Positions 1 to 8,084 of a DNA stretch of 64,000 nucleotides are shown one piece after another. Location of the stretch: assembly GCA_003150355.1 (NCBI GenBank), contig QAMJ01000011.1, positions 186,001 to 250,000 of the forward strand. The letters run 5' to 3'. Numbering within the stretch: the first letter of the stretch is position 1; each line of letters begins with the position of its first letter. The translations under genes and the position numbers were made by a program. The notes below the pieces were generated by a model. That model was not told the DNA's origin. It did no database searches and saw nothing but the letters and a program-made list of their open reading frames with translations. The stretch is from Clostridiales bacterium (GTDB lineage Bacteria; Bacillota; Clostridia; Oscillospirales; Oscillospiraceae).

Positions 1-393
1 GGGCAGCTCGTGTCCTCGAACAAGTCGATAACGGCGGAGAACGCGCAGCTCCTGCTTGAGCTGCCCATCGGCACGGGCTGCCATGCAGCGCTCTATGCCG
101 ACGGCAGACTTGTCTCGAGCGTATTGGGAGACGAGGTCTGGGAGAACATCGTGCAGGCGGATATCTCGCCGCGGGCGCTGCTTGCGGTGGACGGGGACGG
201 GAACATCCGCTCCCGCTTCTTCCGTGAGAGCGATAGTGTTGAATTTCCCGTGAGCGGCAGAGCCGTGCTATGCGGAGCGGGCACGGAGCACTATGTGTTC
301 GTGCTTGAGGACGGGAGCCTTGCGGCCTTCGGCGACAACAGCTACGGCCAATGCGATGTGCAGAAGCTTGCGGCGAAAGCTGCCAAAGATTAA
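1..393 (+). CDS. RCC1-like repeat protein, C-terminal part (5' end outside window)
   Basis: The frame is open from the first base and ends at TAA 391-393, so this is the tail of a longer protein. A GTG at position 10 is in frame, but nothing suggests it is the real start. The last 40 residues contain one RCC1/BNR-type blade (YVFVLEDGSLAAFGDNSYGQ, then CDV), the same repeat as in the broken gene near 56.5 kb. The rest has the alternating glycine and beta-strand pattern of a propeller but no catalytic motif. RCC1-like repeats in Clostridia often sit behind zinc-ribbon, kinase or secreted domains, which cannot be seen here. Function unknown; likely protein binding. Confidence 0.6.
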   Translation, partial: GQLVSSNKSITAENAQLLLELPIGTGCHAALYADGRLVSSVLGDEVWENIVQADISPRALLAVDGDGNIRSRFFRESDSVEFPVSGRAVLCGAGTEHYVFVLEDGSLAAFGDNSYGQCDVQKLAAKAAKD

Positions 394-395
394 AA

Positions 396-431
396 AACTC
401 CGGCGGATAGAAAATTCTGTCCGCCGGAGTT
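396..431 (-). terminator. Shared hairpin terminator between the RCC1-like gene and tadA
   Basis: A 15-bp stem (one G-T wobble) with a 6-nt AT loop lies between two convergent genes. On the minus strand the stem is followed by a run of six T, so it is a good terminator for tadA; on the plus strand the T tract is weak. Confidence 0.75.
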
Positions 432-446
432 CTAATAATATTCAGT

Positions 447-893
447 TCAGCGCAGTCCCTTGAAGAAGCGACTCAGAAGCTCTGCGCTCTCGTCGCCGAG
501 GACACCGGCATAGACCTTCGGATGGTGCCCGTAGTTTTCAAAGAACAGGTCGATGACGCTGCCGCAGGAGCCGGTGACGGCGTCGCGCGCGCCGAAGACA
601 AGGCAGGGGATGCGGGAGTTGATTATCGCGCCGGTGCACATCGGGCAGGGCTCGAGCGTCACATACATCGTGCAGCCCTCGAGCCGCCAGCTGCCGAGCG
701 CGGCCCCGGCCTCGCGGATAGCCTCGACCTCGGCGTGGGCGGTCGCATCGCCCAGCTCCTCGCGGCGGTTGCGTCCGCGGCCGATGACGCGGCCGGCAGC
801 GTCCGCGATCACGCAGCCGACAGGCACCTCGCCGTGCTCCGCCGCCTCGCGCGCAAGGTCAAGGGCGAGGGACATATATTCTTCATTCGTCAT
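447..893 (-). CDS. tadA: tRNA-specific adenosine deaminase TadA
   Basis: Cytidine/deoxycytidylate deaminase fold, 148 residues, the usual TadA length. It converts adenosine-34 of tRNA-Arg(ACG) to inosine in the cytoplasm. The zinc ligands and catalytic glutamate are visible as HAEVEAI and PCPMCTGAI, and the C-terminal FFxxLR-type tail is typical. I chose the ATG at 893 because GGAGG sits 7 nt upstream and the family N-terminus (MTNEEYMSLALDLAREA) begins there. The frame stays open another 91 codons upstream, but that part is arginine-rich, overlaps inverted repeats and is not family sequence. Confidence 0.93.
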   Translation of the reverse strand: MTNEEYMSLALDLAREAAEHGEVPVGCVIADAAGRVIGRGRNRREELGDATAHAEVEAIREAGAALGSWRLEGCTMYVTLEPCPMCTGAIINSRIPCLVFGARDAVTGSCGSVIDLFFENYGHHPKVYAGVLGDESAELLSRFFKGLR

Positions 894-961
894 GGCGAAG
901 CCTCCGTATAAAGAGATGCAGCAACTATCGTAGTTCTGCGGCGACATTGCATCTGTATGCC

Positions 962-1204
962 GTGACCGGCTGCTGGTCACTCCGTGGGGTGACTTTCTGT
1001 GCGAACAGAAAGTCACCAAAGAGTCGCACAGGGAGAGGGTGTTTCGACTCCCCCTCTCCCTGTGAACCCTCACCCGCAACGACAAAGAGAAACCGTGCGC
1101 GGTTTCCCTTTGATTCCTTCCAAGTGGAGGATGTGTAACATGCCGTGTTCTATTCCGCACCCTCATAACTCAAATCGAAGCCCAGCGAAGCGGGTTCGAT
1201 TTGA
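962..1204. repeat. Cluster of inverted repeats in the tadA-pta intergenic region
   Basis: The 387-nt gap between tadA and pta has no convincing gene. It holds four separate inverted repeats: 962-980 (6-bp stem), 988-1017 (perfect 13-bp stem, GCGA loop), 1027-1064 (perfect 13-bp stem CACAGGGAGAGGG with its complement) and 1170-1204 (13-bp stem with one bulged G). No T tract follows any of them, so they do not look like ordinary terminators. They may be a REP- or MITE-like intergenic element; no transposase or target duplication is visible. Confidence 0.6.
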
Positions 1205-1280
1205 AAAGGAAGAATGAAGGAGCGGATATGGAGCTTTGCCCGATAGGGCGAAGCGTAATGCAGCGAGTTTATTCTGACGC

Positions 1281-2279
1281 TCAGACGAGAGCAGCAGTGA
1301 TGATGCTCATCAGGTAGACCTCTTCGGCGTTGCAGCCGCGGCTGAGGTCGTTGATGGGGGCGTTCAGACCCTGGAGGATCGGGCCGTAGGCCGCAAAGCC
1401 GCCGAGACGCTGGGCGATCTTATAGCCGATGTTGCCGGACTGGATCTCCGGGAAGATAAAGGTGTTGGCATAGCCCGCGACCTTGCTGCCGGGGAACTTG
1501 AGCTGGCCGACCGTGGGAGAGACGGCGGCGTCGAACTGCATCTCGCCGTCAACTGCAAGCTCGGGAGCCTTTTCCTTGACTATCGCGGTGGCATTGCGCA
1601 CGAGGTCGACGGAAGCGCCCTTGCCGGAGCCCTTGGTGGAGTAGGACAGCATGGCGACCTTTGGGTCCATGCCGAAGACCTTTGCGGTCTTTGCAGTCTC
1701 GATGGCGACCTCGGCGAGCTGATCGGCAGCGGAGAGAACGACATTGCCCTCCTTGTCGAGCTTGTCCTCATAGGAGATGTTTATGGCGCAGTCGCCCATG
1801 CAGAGCATCTCATCGCCGCGGGTCAGGATGAAGCAGGAGCTGACAAGGTTCGCGCCCTTCTTGGTCTTGACGAGCTGGAGCGCGGGGCGGACGGTATCGG
1901 CGGTGGAGTAGGTTGCTCCGCCGAGCAGAGCATCGGCCTTGCCCATCTTGACGAGCATGGTGCCGAAGTAGTTGCCCTTGGAGAGCGCGGCGCGCGCGTC
2001 CTCAGCGGTGACCTTGCCGCGGCGCAGCTCGACCATCTTCTCGACCATCGCGTCCATTTCGGGATAGGTCAGAGGATCGATTATCTCAAGACCCTCGATA
2101 TCGAAGCCGCCCTTTGCAGCCGCTGCCTTGACCTCATCGACGTTGCCGACGAGAATAGGAGTCAGGAAGCCGTCCTTCTTGAGCCTTGCTGCGGACTCGA
2201 GAATGCGCGCATCGCTGCCCTCGGTATAGACGATCTTGCGGGGATTGGCTTTAAGTATCTCTATCAGATTTTCAAACAT
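1281..2279 (-). CDS. pta: Phosphate acetyltransferase
   Basis: 332 residues, the short bacterial Pta form without the N-terminal DRTGG/P-loop domain. It interconverts acetyl-CoA and acetyl phosphate; with an acetate kinase (not in this window) this yields ATP from fermentation. Family sequence is visible throughout: KIVYTEGSDARIL at the N-terminus, LLGGATYSTADTVRPALQ in the middle, and SGNIGYKIAQRLGG followed by GPILQGLNAPINDLSRG at the C-terminus. The start at ATG 2279 has GGAGG 8 nt upstream; an upstream in-frame extension to 2327 lacks family sequence. It is transcribed divergently from the HTH-lepA pair. Confidence 0.95.
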   Translation of the reverse strand: MFENLIEILKANPRKIVYTEGSDARILESAARLKKDGFLTPILVGNVDEVKAAAAKGGFDIEGLEIIDPLTYPEMDAMVEKMVELRRGKVTAEDARAALSKGNYFGTMLVKMGKADALLGGATYSTADTVRPALQLVKTKKGANLVSSCFILTRGDEMLCMGDCAINISYEDKLDKEGNVVLSAADQLAEVAIETAKTAKVFGMDPKVAMLSYSTKGSGKGASVDLVRNATAIVKEKAPELAVDGEMQFDAAVSPTVGQLKFPGSKVAGYANTFIFPEIQSGNIGYKIAQRLGGFAAYGPILQGLNAPINDLSRGCNAEEVYLMSIITAALV

Positions 2280-2317
2280 GGTTAATTCCTCCGGAATGTT
2301 TATTTTTGCACACGAAC

Positions 2318-2346
2318 ACTGTACCACTACTCGCCGCCGTTTTCAA
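2318..2346 (-). promoter_or_regulatory. Predicted sigma-A promoter of pta
   Basis: TTGAAA, 17-nt spacer, TACAGT on the minus strand, about 40 nt upstream of the pta start. The -10 matches 4 of 6 consensus bases, so this is only a moderate prediction. Confidence 0.4.
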
Positions 2347-2366
2347 GATTTTTGCCGCAATTTCTA

Positions 2367-2395
2367 TTTACAAAGGTATTTTTTATCTGTATAAT
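2367..2395 (+). promoter_or_regulatory. Sigma-A promoter of the HTH-lepA operon
   Basis: TTTACA, exact 17-nt spacer, TATAAT, 33 nt before the ATG of the HTH gene. It is almost consensus and in an AT-rich patch, so strong constitutive transcription is expected. Confidence 0.75.
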
Positions 2396-2428
2396 ATACT
2401 GACTGTTATCAATTTTTAAGGTGAAACA

Positions 2429-2755
2429 ATGCAGAGAAGCTTTCCTGAGACGCTCTCGGCGCTGCGCCGGGACAAGAACATAAGCCAGCGCAAGGCGGCG
2501 GCCGACCTGAACATCAGTCAGGCGCTGCTGAGCCATTACGAAAACGGCGCGCGCGAGCCGGGGCTCGGCTTCGTGTGCCGCGCATGCGACTATTACGGGG
2601 TCAGCGCCGACTATCTGCTGTGCAGGACGGACAGGCCGAACATCGCTTTCAGCACCGCGCAGGCGGCGCGGGCCTTTCTTGACCAGATGCAGAGCGTGAT
2701 TGACCGCGCGAACCAGACCCTTGCAGAATTTTCCGAGGAGGAACAGCCTGAATGA
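2429..2755 (+). CDS. XRE-family helix-turn-helix regulator
   Basis: 108 residues. The N-terminal 65 residues form a Cro/C1-type HTH: LRRDKNISQRKAAADLNIS, QALLSHYENGAREPG and a Y-DYLL motif. The C-terminal 40 residues are predicted helical and may mediate dimerisation. The stop codon overlaps the lepA start (ATGA, 2752-2755), so the two genes are co-transcribed and probably translationally coupled. Its targets are unknown; the location just downstream of a strong promoter allows autoregulation, but I see no clear operator palindrome there. Confidence 0.85.
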   Translation: MQRSFPETLSALRRDKNISQRKAAADLNISQALLSHYENGAREPGLGFVCRACDYYGVSADYLLCRTDRPNIAFSTAQAARAFLDQMQSVIDRANQTLAEFSEEEQPE

Positions 2756-4557
2756 TAAAGCAGGAAAATATACGCAACTTTTCCATAATCGCACACATTG
2801 ACCACGGCAAGTCCACGCTGTCTGACCGCCTCATCGAAAAATGCGGCGCGGTGGAGCAGCGCGAGATGGAGGATCAGATCCTTGACAACATGGACCTTGA
2901 GCGCGAGCGCGGCATAACCATCAAGGCGCGCGCCGTCGGCCTCAACTATAAGGCCGCCGACGGGGAGAACTATACCCTCAACCTTATCGACACTCCGGGT
3001 CATGTCGACTTCAACTATGAGGTCAGCCGCTCGCTCGCCGCGTGCGAGGGTGCGGTGCTCGTCGTGGACGCGTCGCAGGGCGTTGAAGCGCAGACGCTCT
3101 CGAACACCTACCTCGCGCTCGACAACAACCTTGAAATACTCCCGGTCATCAACAAGATAGACCTGCCCGCCGCCGACCCGCACAGGGTCAAGGAGGAGAT
3201 AGAGGAGATCATCGGCATCCCCGCGATGGACGCGCCGGAGATAAGCGCGAAGGCGAACATCAACATTGACGCCGTGCTTGAGGACGTTGTGAACGGCGTC
3301 CCCGCGCCGAAGGGCGACCCCAACGCGCCGCTCAAGGCGCTGATATTCGACAGCCAGTATGATAACTACCGCGGCGTCATCGTCTTTATCCGCGTGTTCG
3401 ACGGGACGATACGCAAGGATTCAGAGATACTCCTGATGTCCACCGGCGCGAAGTACAAGGTACTCGAAGTCGGCCACCTGCGCCCGATAGGGCTCGACCC
3501 CTGCGCGGAGCTTGCAGCGGGCGACGTCGGCTATTTCACGGCGAGCATAAAGAACGTCTCCGACACGCACGTGGGCGACACCGTCACCGACGCCGGGAAA
3601 CCGACCGCCGAGGCGCTGCCCGGCTACCGCCCCGCAAGGCCGATGGTCTTCTGCGGCATATACACTGAGGACGGCTCCAAGTACCCCGACCTGCGCGACG
3701 CGCTCGAAAAGCTCAAGCTCAACGACGCTTCCCTCTCCTATGAACCGGAAAGCTCCGTCGCCCTCGGCTTCGGCTTCCGCTGCGGCTTCCTCGGGATGCT
3801 GCACATGGAGATAATCCAGGAGAGGTTAGAGCGCGAGTTCGACCTTGACCTTGTGACGACTCTGCCCTCCGTTATATATAAGGTCATAAAGACCGACGGC
3901 AGCACCGTCATGGTCGACAATCCCCACAACTATCCCGACGTGCCGTCGATCGCCGAGGCATACGAGCCGTATGTCAAGGTGTCGATCATCACGCCGAATG
4001 AGTTTGTCGGCAACATCATGCCGCTGTGCCAGGACAGGCGCGGCGAGTACAAGAACATGCAGTACCTCGACACCCGCCTTGTCGAGCTGCATTACGAAAT
4101 GCCGCTCAACGAGATAATATACGACTTCTTTGACACGCTCAAGGCGCGCACCAAGGGCTATGCCTCGCTCGACTATGAGCTGAGCGAATATAAACCGAGC
4201 GACCTTGTCAAGGTCGACATGCTCTTAAACGGCGATCAGGTCGACGCGCTCAGCTTCATCGCCCACCGGGAGAAGGCCTACGGCCGCGCCCGCAAGCTCT
4301 GCGAAAAGCTCAAGGACAACATCCCGCGCCAGCTCTTCGAGGTGCCGATACAGGCGGCTATCGGCGGCAAGATCATCGCGCGCGAGACGGTCAAGGCCAT
4401 GCGCAAGGACGTGCTTGCCAAGTGCTACGGCGGCGACATCACGAGAAAGAAGAAGCTGCTCGAAAAGCAGAAGGAAGGCAAGAAGAAGATGCGCCAGCTC
4501 GGCACGGTGCAGATACCGACCGAGGCTTTCCTCGCGGTGCTAAAGCTCGACGAGTAA
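2752..4557 (+). CDS. lepA: Elongation factor 4 (LepA)
   Basis: 601 residues, normal LepA length. It is a ribosome-bound translational GTPase implicated in back-translocation and 30S assembly. G-domain motifs are intact: AHIDHGKST (G1), GITIKA (G2), DTPGH (G3), NKIDLP (G4). The LepA-specific C-terminal domain is recognisable from DVLAKCYGGDITRKKKLLEKQKEGKKKM onward in pieces (YGGDITRKKKLLEKQKEGKK). It begins inside the stop of the HTH gene and is followed by a strong terminator. Confidence 0.98.
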   Translation: MIKQENIRNFSIIAHIDHGKSTLSDRLIEKCGAVEQREMEDQILDNMDLERERGITIKARAVGLNYKAADGENYTLNLIDTPGHVDFNYEVSRSLAACEGAVLVVDASQGVEAQTLSNTYLALDNNLEILPVINKIDLPAADPHRVKEEIEEIIGIPAMDAPEISAKANINIDAVLEDVVNGVPAPKGDPNAPLKALIFDSQYDNYRGVIVFIRVFDGTIRKDSEILLMSTGAKYKVLEVGHLRPIGLDPCAELAAGDVGYFTASIKNVSDTHVGDTVTDAGKPTAEALPGYRPARPMVFCGIYTEDGSKYPDLRDALEKLKLNDASLSYEPESSVALGFGFRCGFLGMLHMEIIQERLEREFDLDLVTTLPSVIYKVIKTDGSTVMVDNPHNYPDVPSIAEAYEPYVKVSIITPNEFVGNIMPLCQDRRGEYKNMQYLDTRLVELHYEMPLNEIIYDFFDTLKARTKGYASLDYELSEYKPSDLVKVDMLLNGDQVDALSFIAHREKAYGRARKLCEKLKDNIPRQLFEVPIQAAIGGKIIARETVKAMRKDVLAKCYGGDITRKKKLLEKQKEGKKKMRQLGTVQIPTEAFLAVLKLDE

Positions 4558-4574
4558 ATAAAGAAATAAAAAAT

Positions 4575-4617
4575 AAGACTGTGTACATTGCTTTCAAGCG
4601 ATCGTACACAGTCTTTT
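4575..4617 (+). terminator. Rho-independent terminator of lepA
   Basis: Perfect 12-bp stem AAGACTGTGTAC with its complement, 17-nt loop, then TTTTTAT, 18 nt after the lepA stop. Confidence 0.85.
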
Positions 4618-4678
4618 TATAATAGCCGCCGCGCAGCCTACAAGCACATCCGGTGCGCGGGCGGGTTATTATCAGCTT

Positions 4679-4749
4679 GTCAAAAAAGTCCTGTGAGGGC
4701 TTTTTTGACCGCGCTTTCCGCCGAGCATTTTGAAAGTGTTCAAAATGCT
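4679..4749. repeat. Two strong hairpins in the lepA-degV gap
   Basis: The gap of about 395 nt between lepA and degV has no credible gene; small ORFs in it lack binding sites and family sequence. It holds a 14-bp stem at 4679-4709 (one G-T pair, 3-nt loop, A-run and T-run in the arms) and a perfect 11-bp stem AGCATTTTGAA with an AGTG loop at 4724-4749. Neither is positioned as a standard terminator for a neighbour. Confidence 0.5.
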
Positions 4750-4953
4750 ATTACCGGAAGCCTTGATGTATCAAGCCTTTCGGCGGCGGCTTATCCAATT
4801 TGAGGCGGGCCTTGTCTCGCTGCGGCTCGGTCACGTCACGGCTCTGACATGCCCCCGGCATGTCATTCACTACCGTGCCGCCGCTGCGCTACCCCTCAAG
4901 CTCCCCCGCTGCTCTATTATCTGACTTCAAAACATAGTTTTTTGACAGTCTGA

Positions 4954-5814
4954 TTATCCCATTCTGTCCGTCCCGAAGAAGAACAGCGCGACTGTCCCCG
5001 GGCCGACGTGGGAGCCGGTCACCGGCTCATAGCATACGCTCAGGCACTTGCCGGTAAGCCCCTTGTCGCGCAGGCGCTGCACGAGGTATGCCTTGCCCTC
5101 CTCGTTGTCGGCATGGGCGATGCCGATAGTCTCGGTCTTGCTCAGGGCAAGCTCCGCATAGCGCTCGGCAAGCGCGTCGAGCGTGCGCTTCATACCGCGC
5201 ACCTTGGCCTTTACGACTATCTTGCCCTCATAGTCCCCGATGAGGATCGGGTGGATGCTCAGGACATTGCCGATGATCGCCGCCGCGCCGCTGACCCTGC
5301 CAGTCTTTTTCAGATACTTGAGGTCGTCCACGGTGAAGCTCTGGCACATACTCGGCACCTGCGCGCGGATGGCCTCTTCGATCGCGTCAAGGGCAACGCC
5401 GTCCTTTAACTGCTCCGCCGCCTTGATGACGAACAGCCCCTCGCCGAGGGACGCGGCGAGCGTGTCGATGACGACGATCTTTCTGTCCGGGTACTCCTCG
5501 TCAAGCTCCTGCTTTGCCATGAGCGCGGCGTTTGCCGTGCCGCTTATGCCGCCGGACATACCGATATACAGCACATCCTTGCCCGCGTCGAGCGCGGCCT
5601 TGAAGCGCTCGATGAACGTTCCCGCGTTCACCATCGAGGTCTTTACCTCGCTGCCGGCACGCATCGCGGCATAGAAGGCCTTGCCGTCAAATTCTCTCTC
5701 GGGTATGTATTCGACTCCGTCTATCGTGTATGAAAAGGGGACTACCTCAATGCCGTACTCGTCGATTATCTCAACGGGGAGGTTAGCGGAGGTGTCTGTA
5801 AAAAGCTGCGTCAT
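4954..5814 (-). CDS. DegV family fatty-acid-binding protein
   Basis: 286 residues, standard length. DegV (FakB-like) proteins bind a fatty acid and present it to the FakA kinase for phosphorylation. Family signs: FTDTSANLP at the N-terminus, the TSMVN segment and GMSGGISGTANAA, which line the lipid pocket, and the C-terminal GSHVGPGTVALFF. AGGAG lies 9 nt before the ATG. A FakA-like kinase gene is at 34.9 kb in this window and is a plausible partner, though not linked by operon. Confidence 0.93.
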   Translation of the reverse strand: MTQLFTDTSANLPVEIIDEYGIEVVPFSYTIDGVEYIPEREFDGKAFYAAMRAGSEVKTSMVNAGTFIERFKAALDAGKDVLYIGMSGGISGTANAALMAKQELDEEYPDRKIVVIDTLAASLGEGLFVIKAAEQLKDGVALDAIEEAIRAQVPSMCQSFTVDDLKYLKKTGRVSGAAAIIGNVLSIHPILIGDYEGKIVVKAKVRGMKRTLDALAERYAELALSKTETIGIAHADNEEGKAYLVQRLRDKGLTGKCLSVCYEPVTGSHVGPGTVALFFFGTDRMG

Positions 5815-5926
5815 TTCGGGTTCTCCTTAAAAGTTATGGGTACTGCACACTGTCATTAGCATAACGCAGTTCATACCGAAACCGCAAGCTATTGTCTCTA
5901 TTCCGCGCTCTACGAAACATAGAATA

Positions 5927-5958
5927 AGAGTAGAACCCCTTGATTTCAGGGCTCTACT
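5927..5958 (-). terminator. Possible terminator after the PHP gene
   Basis: Interrupted stem (GAGTAGA with TCTACTC, then CCC with GGG) between the PHP gene and degV. The T tract is poor (CTTATTCT), so termination may be partial. Confidence 0.4.
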
Positions 5959-5979
5959 CCGAGTATAGCCGTATCTTCT

Positions 5980-6819
5980 TCACTTGCCTGCCGCGGCTTT
6001 CAGCCTCTCCAGCCATGCATACGGTACGTCGAGCTCTCCCTTGCCGACGCCGAGGCTTATCGTGGGCTTGTTTGCACCGTGGAAGTCGCTGCCGCCGGTC
6101 TTGAGCAGGCCGTACTCCTCCGCAAGCCCTTCGAGACAGGCCGTCTGCTGCGCGTCGTAGCCGGAATAGCGGCACTCCATCCCGCGCAGGCCGTGCGCCA
6201 TGCAGTGCTCTATAAGCTCGCGCAGCTCCGCGTCGTTCTTCTTATACTGGAACGGGTGTGCCAGCACCGCGACTCCGCCCGAGCGGCATATCGTCTCCAC
6301 CGCCATTTCTATCGGGATGATCGTGCGCGGCAGATAGTACTTCTGTCCCTTCTCAACATAGCGCTGGAACGCATCGTTCACGCTCTCGGCAAGCCCAAGC
6401 TCATAGAGCATCCGCGCAAAGTGCGGCCGACCTATGGATTCGCCGAAGCGCGCCCTCATCTCGTCATAGTCAAAGGGCAGGCCGTCCGCCGCCATGAGCT
6501 CCGCCATCTTGCGGTTCCTGTCGTTGCGGTCGTTTATCACCCAGTCCAGCACCGGGCGCAGCTCGGGCGACTGCGGGTCTATGAAATAGCCCAGGATGTG
6601 TACGGCCACTCCGTACTTTGTGCTTATCTCTATCCCCGGTACGACCTCTATCCCGAGCTTTTCCCCCGCCTCGGCGGCTTCAAAATATCCGGACTCCGTA
6701 TCATGATCCGTTATCGCGATGGCTTTTAAGCCGATTTTCTGCGCAAGCGCAGCTACCTCCGCCGGGGTGCATGTCCCGTCGGACGCCGTGGTGTGTACGT
6801 GCAGGTCTATTTCTCTCAT
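5980..6819 (-). CDS. PHP-domain phosphoesterase (RNase AM / nucleoside bisphosphate phosphatase type)
   Basis: 279 residues. The PHP metal-binding motifs are complete: DLHVHTTASDG near residue 4, ITDHDT near 38, PGIEIS near 61, LAHPF in the second half and GGSDFHGAN near the end. Relatives (TrpH/YciV type) remove phosphates from 3',5'-bisphosphonucleotides or trim short RNA ends with manganese. The start ATG overlaps the stop of the deaminase gene by 4 nt (ATGA), placing it last in the murT-gatD-deaminase operon. Substrate is not fixed by sequence. Confidence 0.88.
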   Translation of the reverse strand: MREIDLHVHTTASDGTCTPAEVAALAQKIGLKAIAITDHDTESGYFEAAEAGEKLGIEVVPGIEISTKYGVAVHILGYFIDPQSPELRPVLDWVINDRNDRNRKMAELMAADGLPFDYDEMRARFGESIGRPHFARMLYELGLAESVNDAFQRYVEKGQKYYLPRTIIPIEMAVETICRSGGVAVLAHPFQYKKNDAELRELIEHCMAHGLRGMECRYSGYDAQQTACLEGLAEEYGLLKTGGSDFHGANKPTISLGVGKGELDVPYAWLERLKAAAGK

Positions 6820-8084
6820 GCGCGCACCTTCTCCATGAGGCGGTTCGCCTTCTCGTATATCTCTTCGGGCGCTTCGCCGATGAAGAACTCGCCGTTTTCA
6901 TAGAGGATGCGTCCGTTCACCATCGTCATGCGCACGTTCTCCTTAGACCCGGAATAAACGATGTTCCGCGCGATGTTATTGAGCGGCTGCATGTTCGGCC
7001 TGTGCAGGTCTATGACGACGAGGTCCGCAAGCTTCCCCGGCGCGATATCGTCCGCGTCATGAAGTCCCATCGCGCCCGCCCCGCCGGCGCAGGCCATTTC
7101 AAGCACGCGGTCGGCGCTCCCGGCTGCGGCGTCCTTATTCGCGATTTTTTGCAGTACGCTCGCAAGGTACATTTCGCGGAACATGTCCAGCGCGTTGTTG
7201 CTTGCCGCGCCGTCCGTGCCTATCGCCATCGGTATTCCCGCCGCGGCGAGCCTGTCCAGCGGCGCGATTCCGGAGGCGAGCTTCGCGTTCGAGCCGGGGT
7301 TCGTCACCGCCCAGAGCTTCTTGCGCGCGAAAAGCTCAATGTCCTCGTCGCTCATCCACACGCAGTGAAAGCCGCCGCCGCCGTATGCGAACATGCCTAT
7401 GCTGTCCAGAAGCTGCGGCGGGGTCATGCCCCAGCGCTCTACGCAGCCCTTGACCTCGCTCTCCGTCTCGCAAAGGTGCATGAAGCAGGGCTCCTTGTAC
7501 TTTTCCGCAAGAGTGGCCATGTACTTCATGCGCTCCATGCCGGTGGTGTACTCGGCATGGATGCCGAGCCGGTAGGAAACAAGCTCGTCATAATCGTTAA
7601 AGCGCAGGTACTCGCGCTCTATGTTCTTCTCGTCGGCGTCAAAGTTATTGAGCGCCGAGCATATCACCGTGCGGAAACCGCAGTCGACATTCGCCTTGGC
7701 GTAGGCTTCATTGCGCATATACATGTCAAAGCTCGATGTGATCCCGGAGGAGAGATATTCCATTATCCCGAGCTTTGTAAAGGTGTATATCATCTCGTCA
7801 TCGAGCTTTGCCTCGTTCGGGAACACCTGCTGATAAAGCCAGTCACTAAGCGGCATGTCGTCTGCAAACGAGCGCAGGAAGGTCATCGCCGTGTGGGTGT
7901 GCGCATCCTTGAAGCCCGGCATCAGCAGGTCGCCGCGCAGATCGATCTCGCGCTCAAAGCGCGGCGCGTCCTTGCGTTCCGCCCCGACGTAGGCAATGCG
8001 CCCGCCGTCCGTCCACACCTCGTCCCGGCTTATTTTTATCCCGCCGGTAAAGCTCAGCACCCGGCCGTTATAGAATCTTATCAT
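6816..8084 (-). CDS. Amidohydrolase, S-adenosylhomocysteine/5'-methylthioadenosine deaminase type
   Basis: 422 residues. Metal-dependent amidohydrolase of the MtaD/TrzA/AtzA group: DAHTHTAMTF (first metal site), LGIHAEYTT, HLCETESEV, HCVWMSDEDI, then NPGSNAKLASGIAPL and IGTDGAASNNALDMF. These match SAH/MTA deaminases, which convert SAH to S-inosylhomocysteine. I chose the ATG at 8084 because it overlaps the gatD stop (ATGA); an upstream in-frame ATG lies inside gatD. The last part LADLVVIDL and NGRILYENG is the usual beta domain. Guanine or other aromatic deaminase activity is an alternative. Confidence 0.88.
   Translation of the reverse strand: MIRFYNGRVLSFTGGIKISRDEVWTDGGRIAYVGAERKDAPRFEREIDLRGDLLMPGFKDAHTHTAMTFLRSFADDMPLSDWLYQQVFPNEAKLDDEMIYTFTKLGIMEYLSSGITSSFDMYMRNEAYAKANVDCGFRTVICSALNNFDADEKNIEREYLRFNDYDELVSYRLGIHAEYTTGMERMKYMATLAEKYKEPCFMHLCETESEVKGCVERWGMTPPQLLDSIGMFAYGGGGFHCVWMSDEDIELFARKKLWAVTNPGSNAKLASGIAPLDRLAAAGIPMAIGTDGAASNNALDMFREMYLASVLQKIANKDAAAGSADRVLEMACAGGAGAMGLHDADDIAPGKLADLVVIDLHRPNMQPLNNIARNIVYSGSKENVRMTMVNGRILYENGEFFIGEAPEEIYEKANRLMEKVRA

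Noticed and set aside
1027..1064. CRISPR repeat
   Set aside because: Inverted repeats occur singly with no regular spacing or spacers; no cas genes in the window.
894..1166. N-terminal extension of tadA by 91 codons
   Set aside because: It runs through inverted repeats, lacks family sequence, and the internal ATG has a proper ribosome binding site.
4588..4924. Small ORFs of 64-71 codons in the lepA-degV gap
   Set aside because: They overlap hairpins, overlap each other and lack ribosome binding sites and family sequence.
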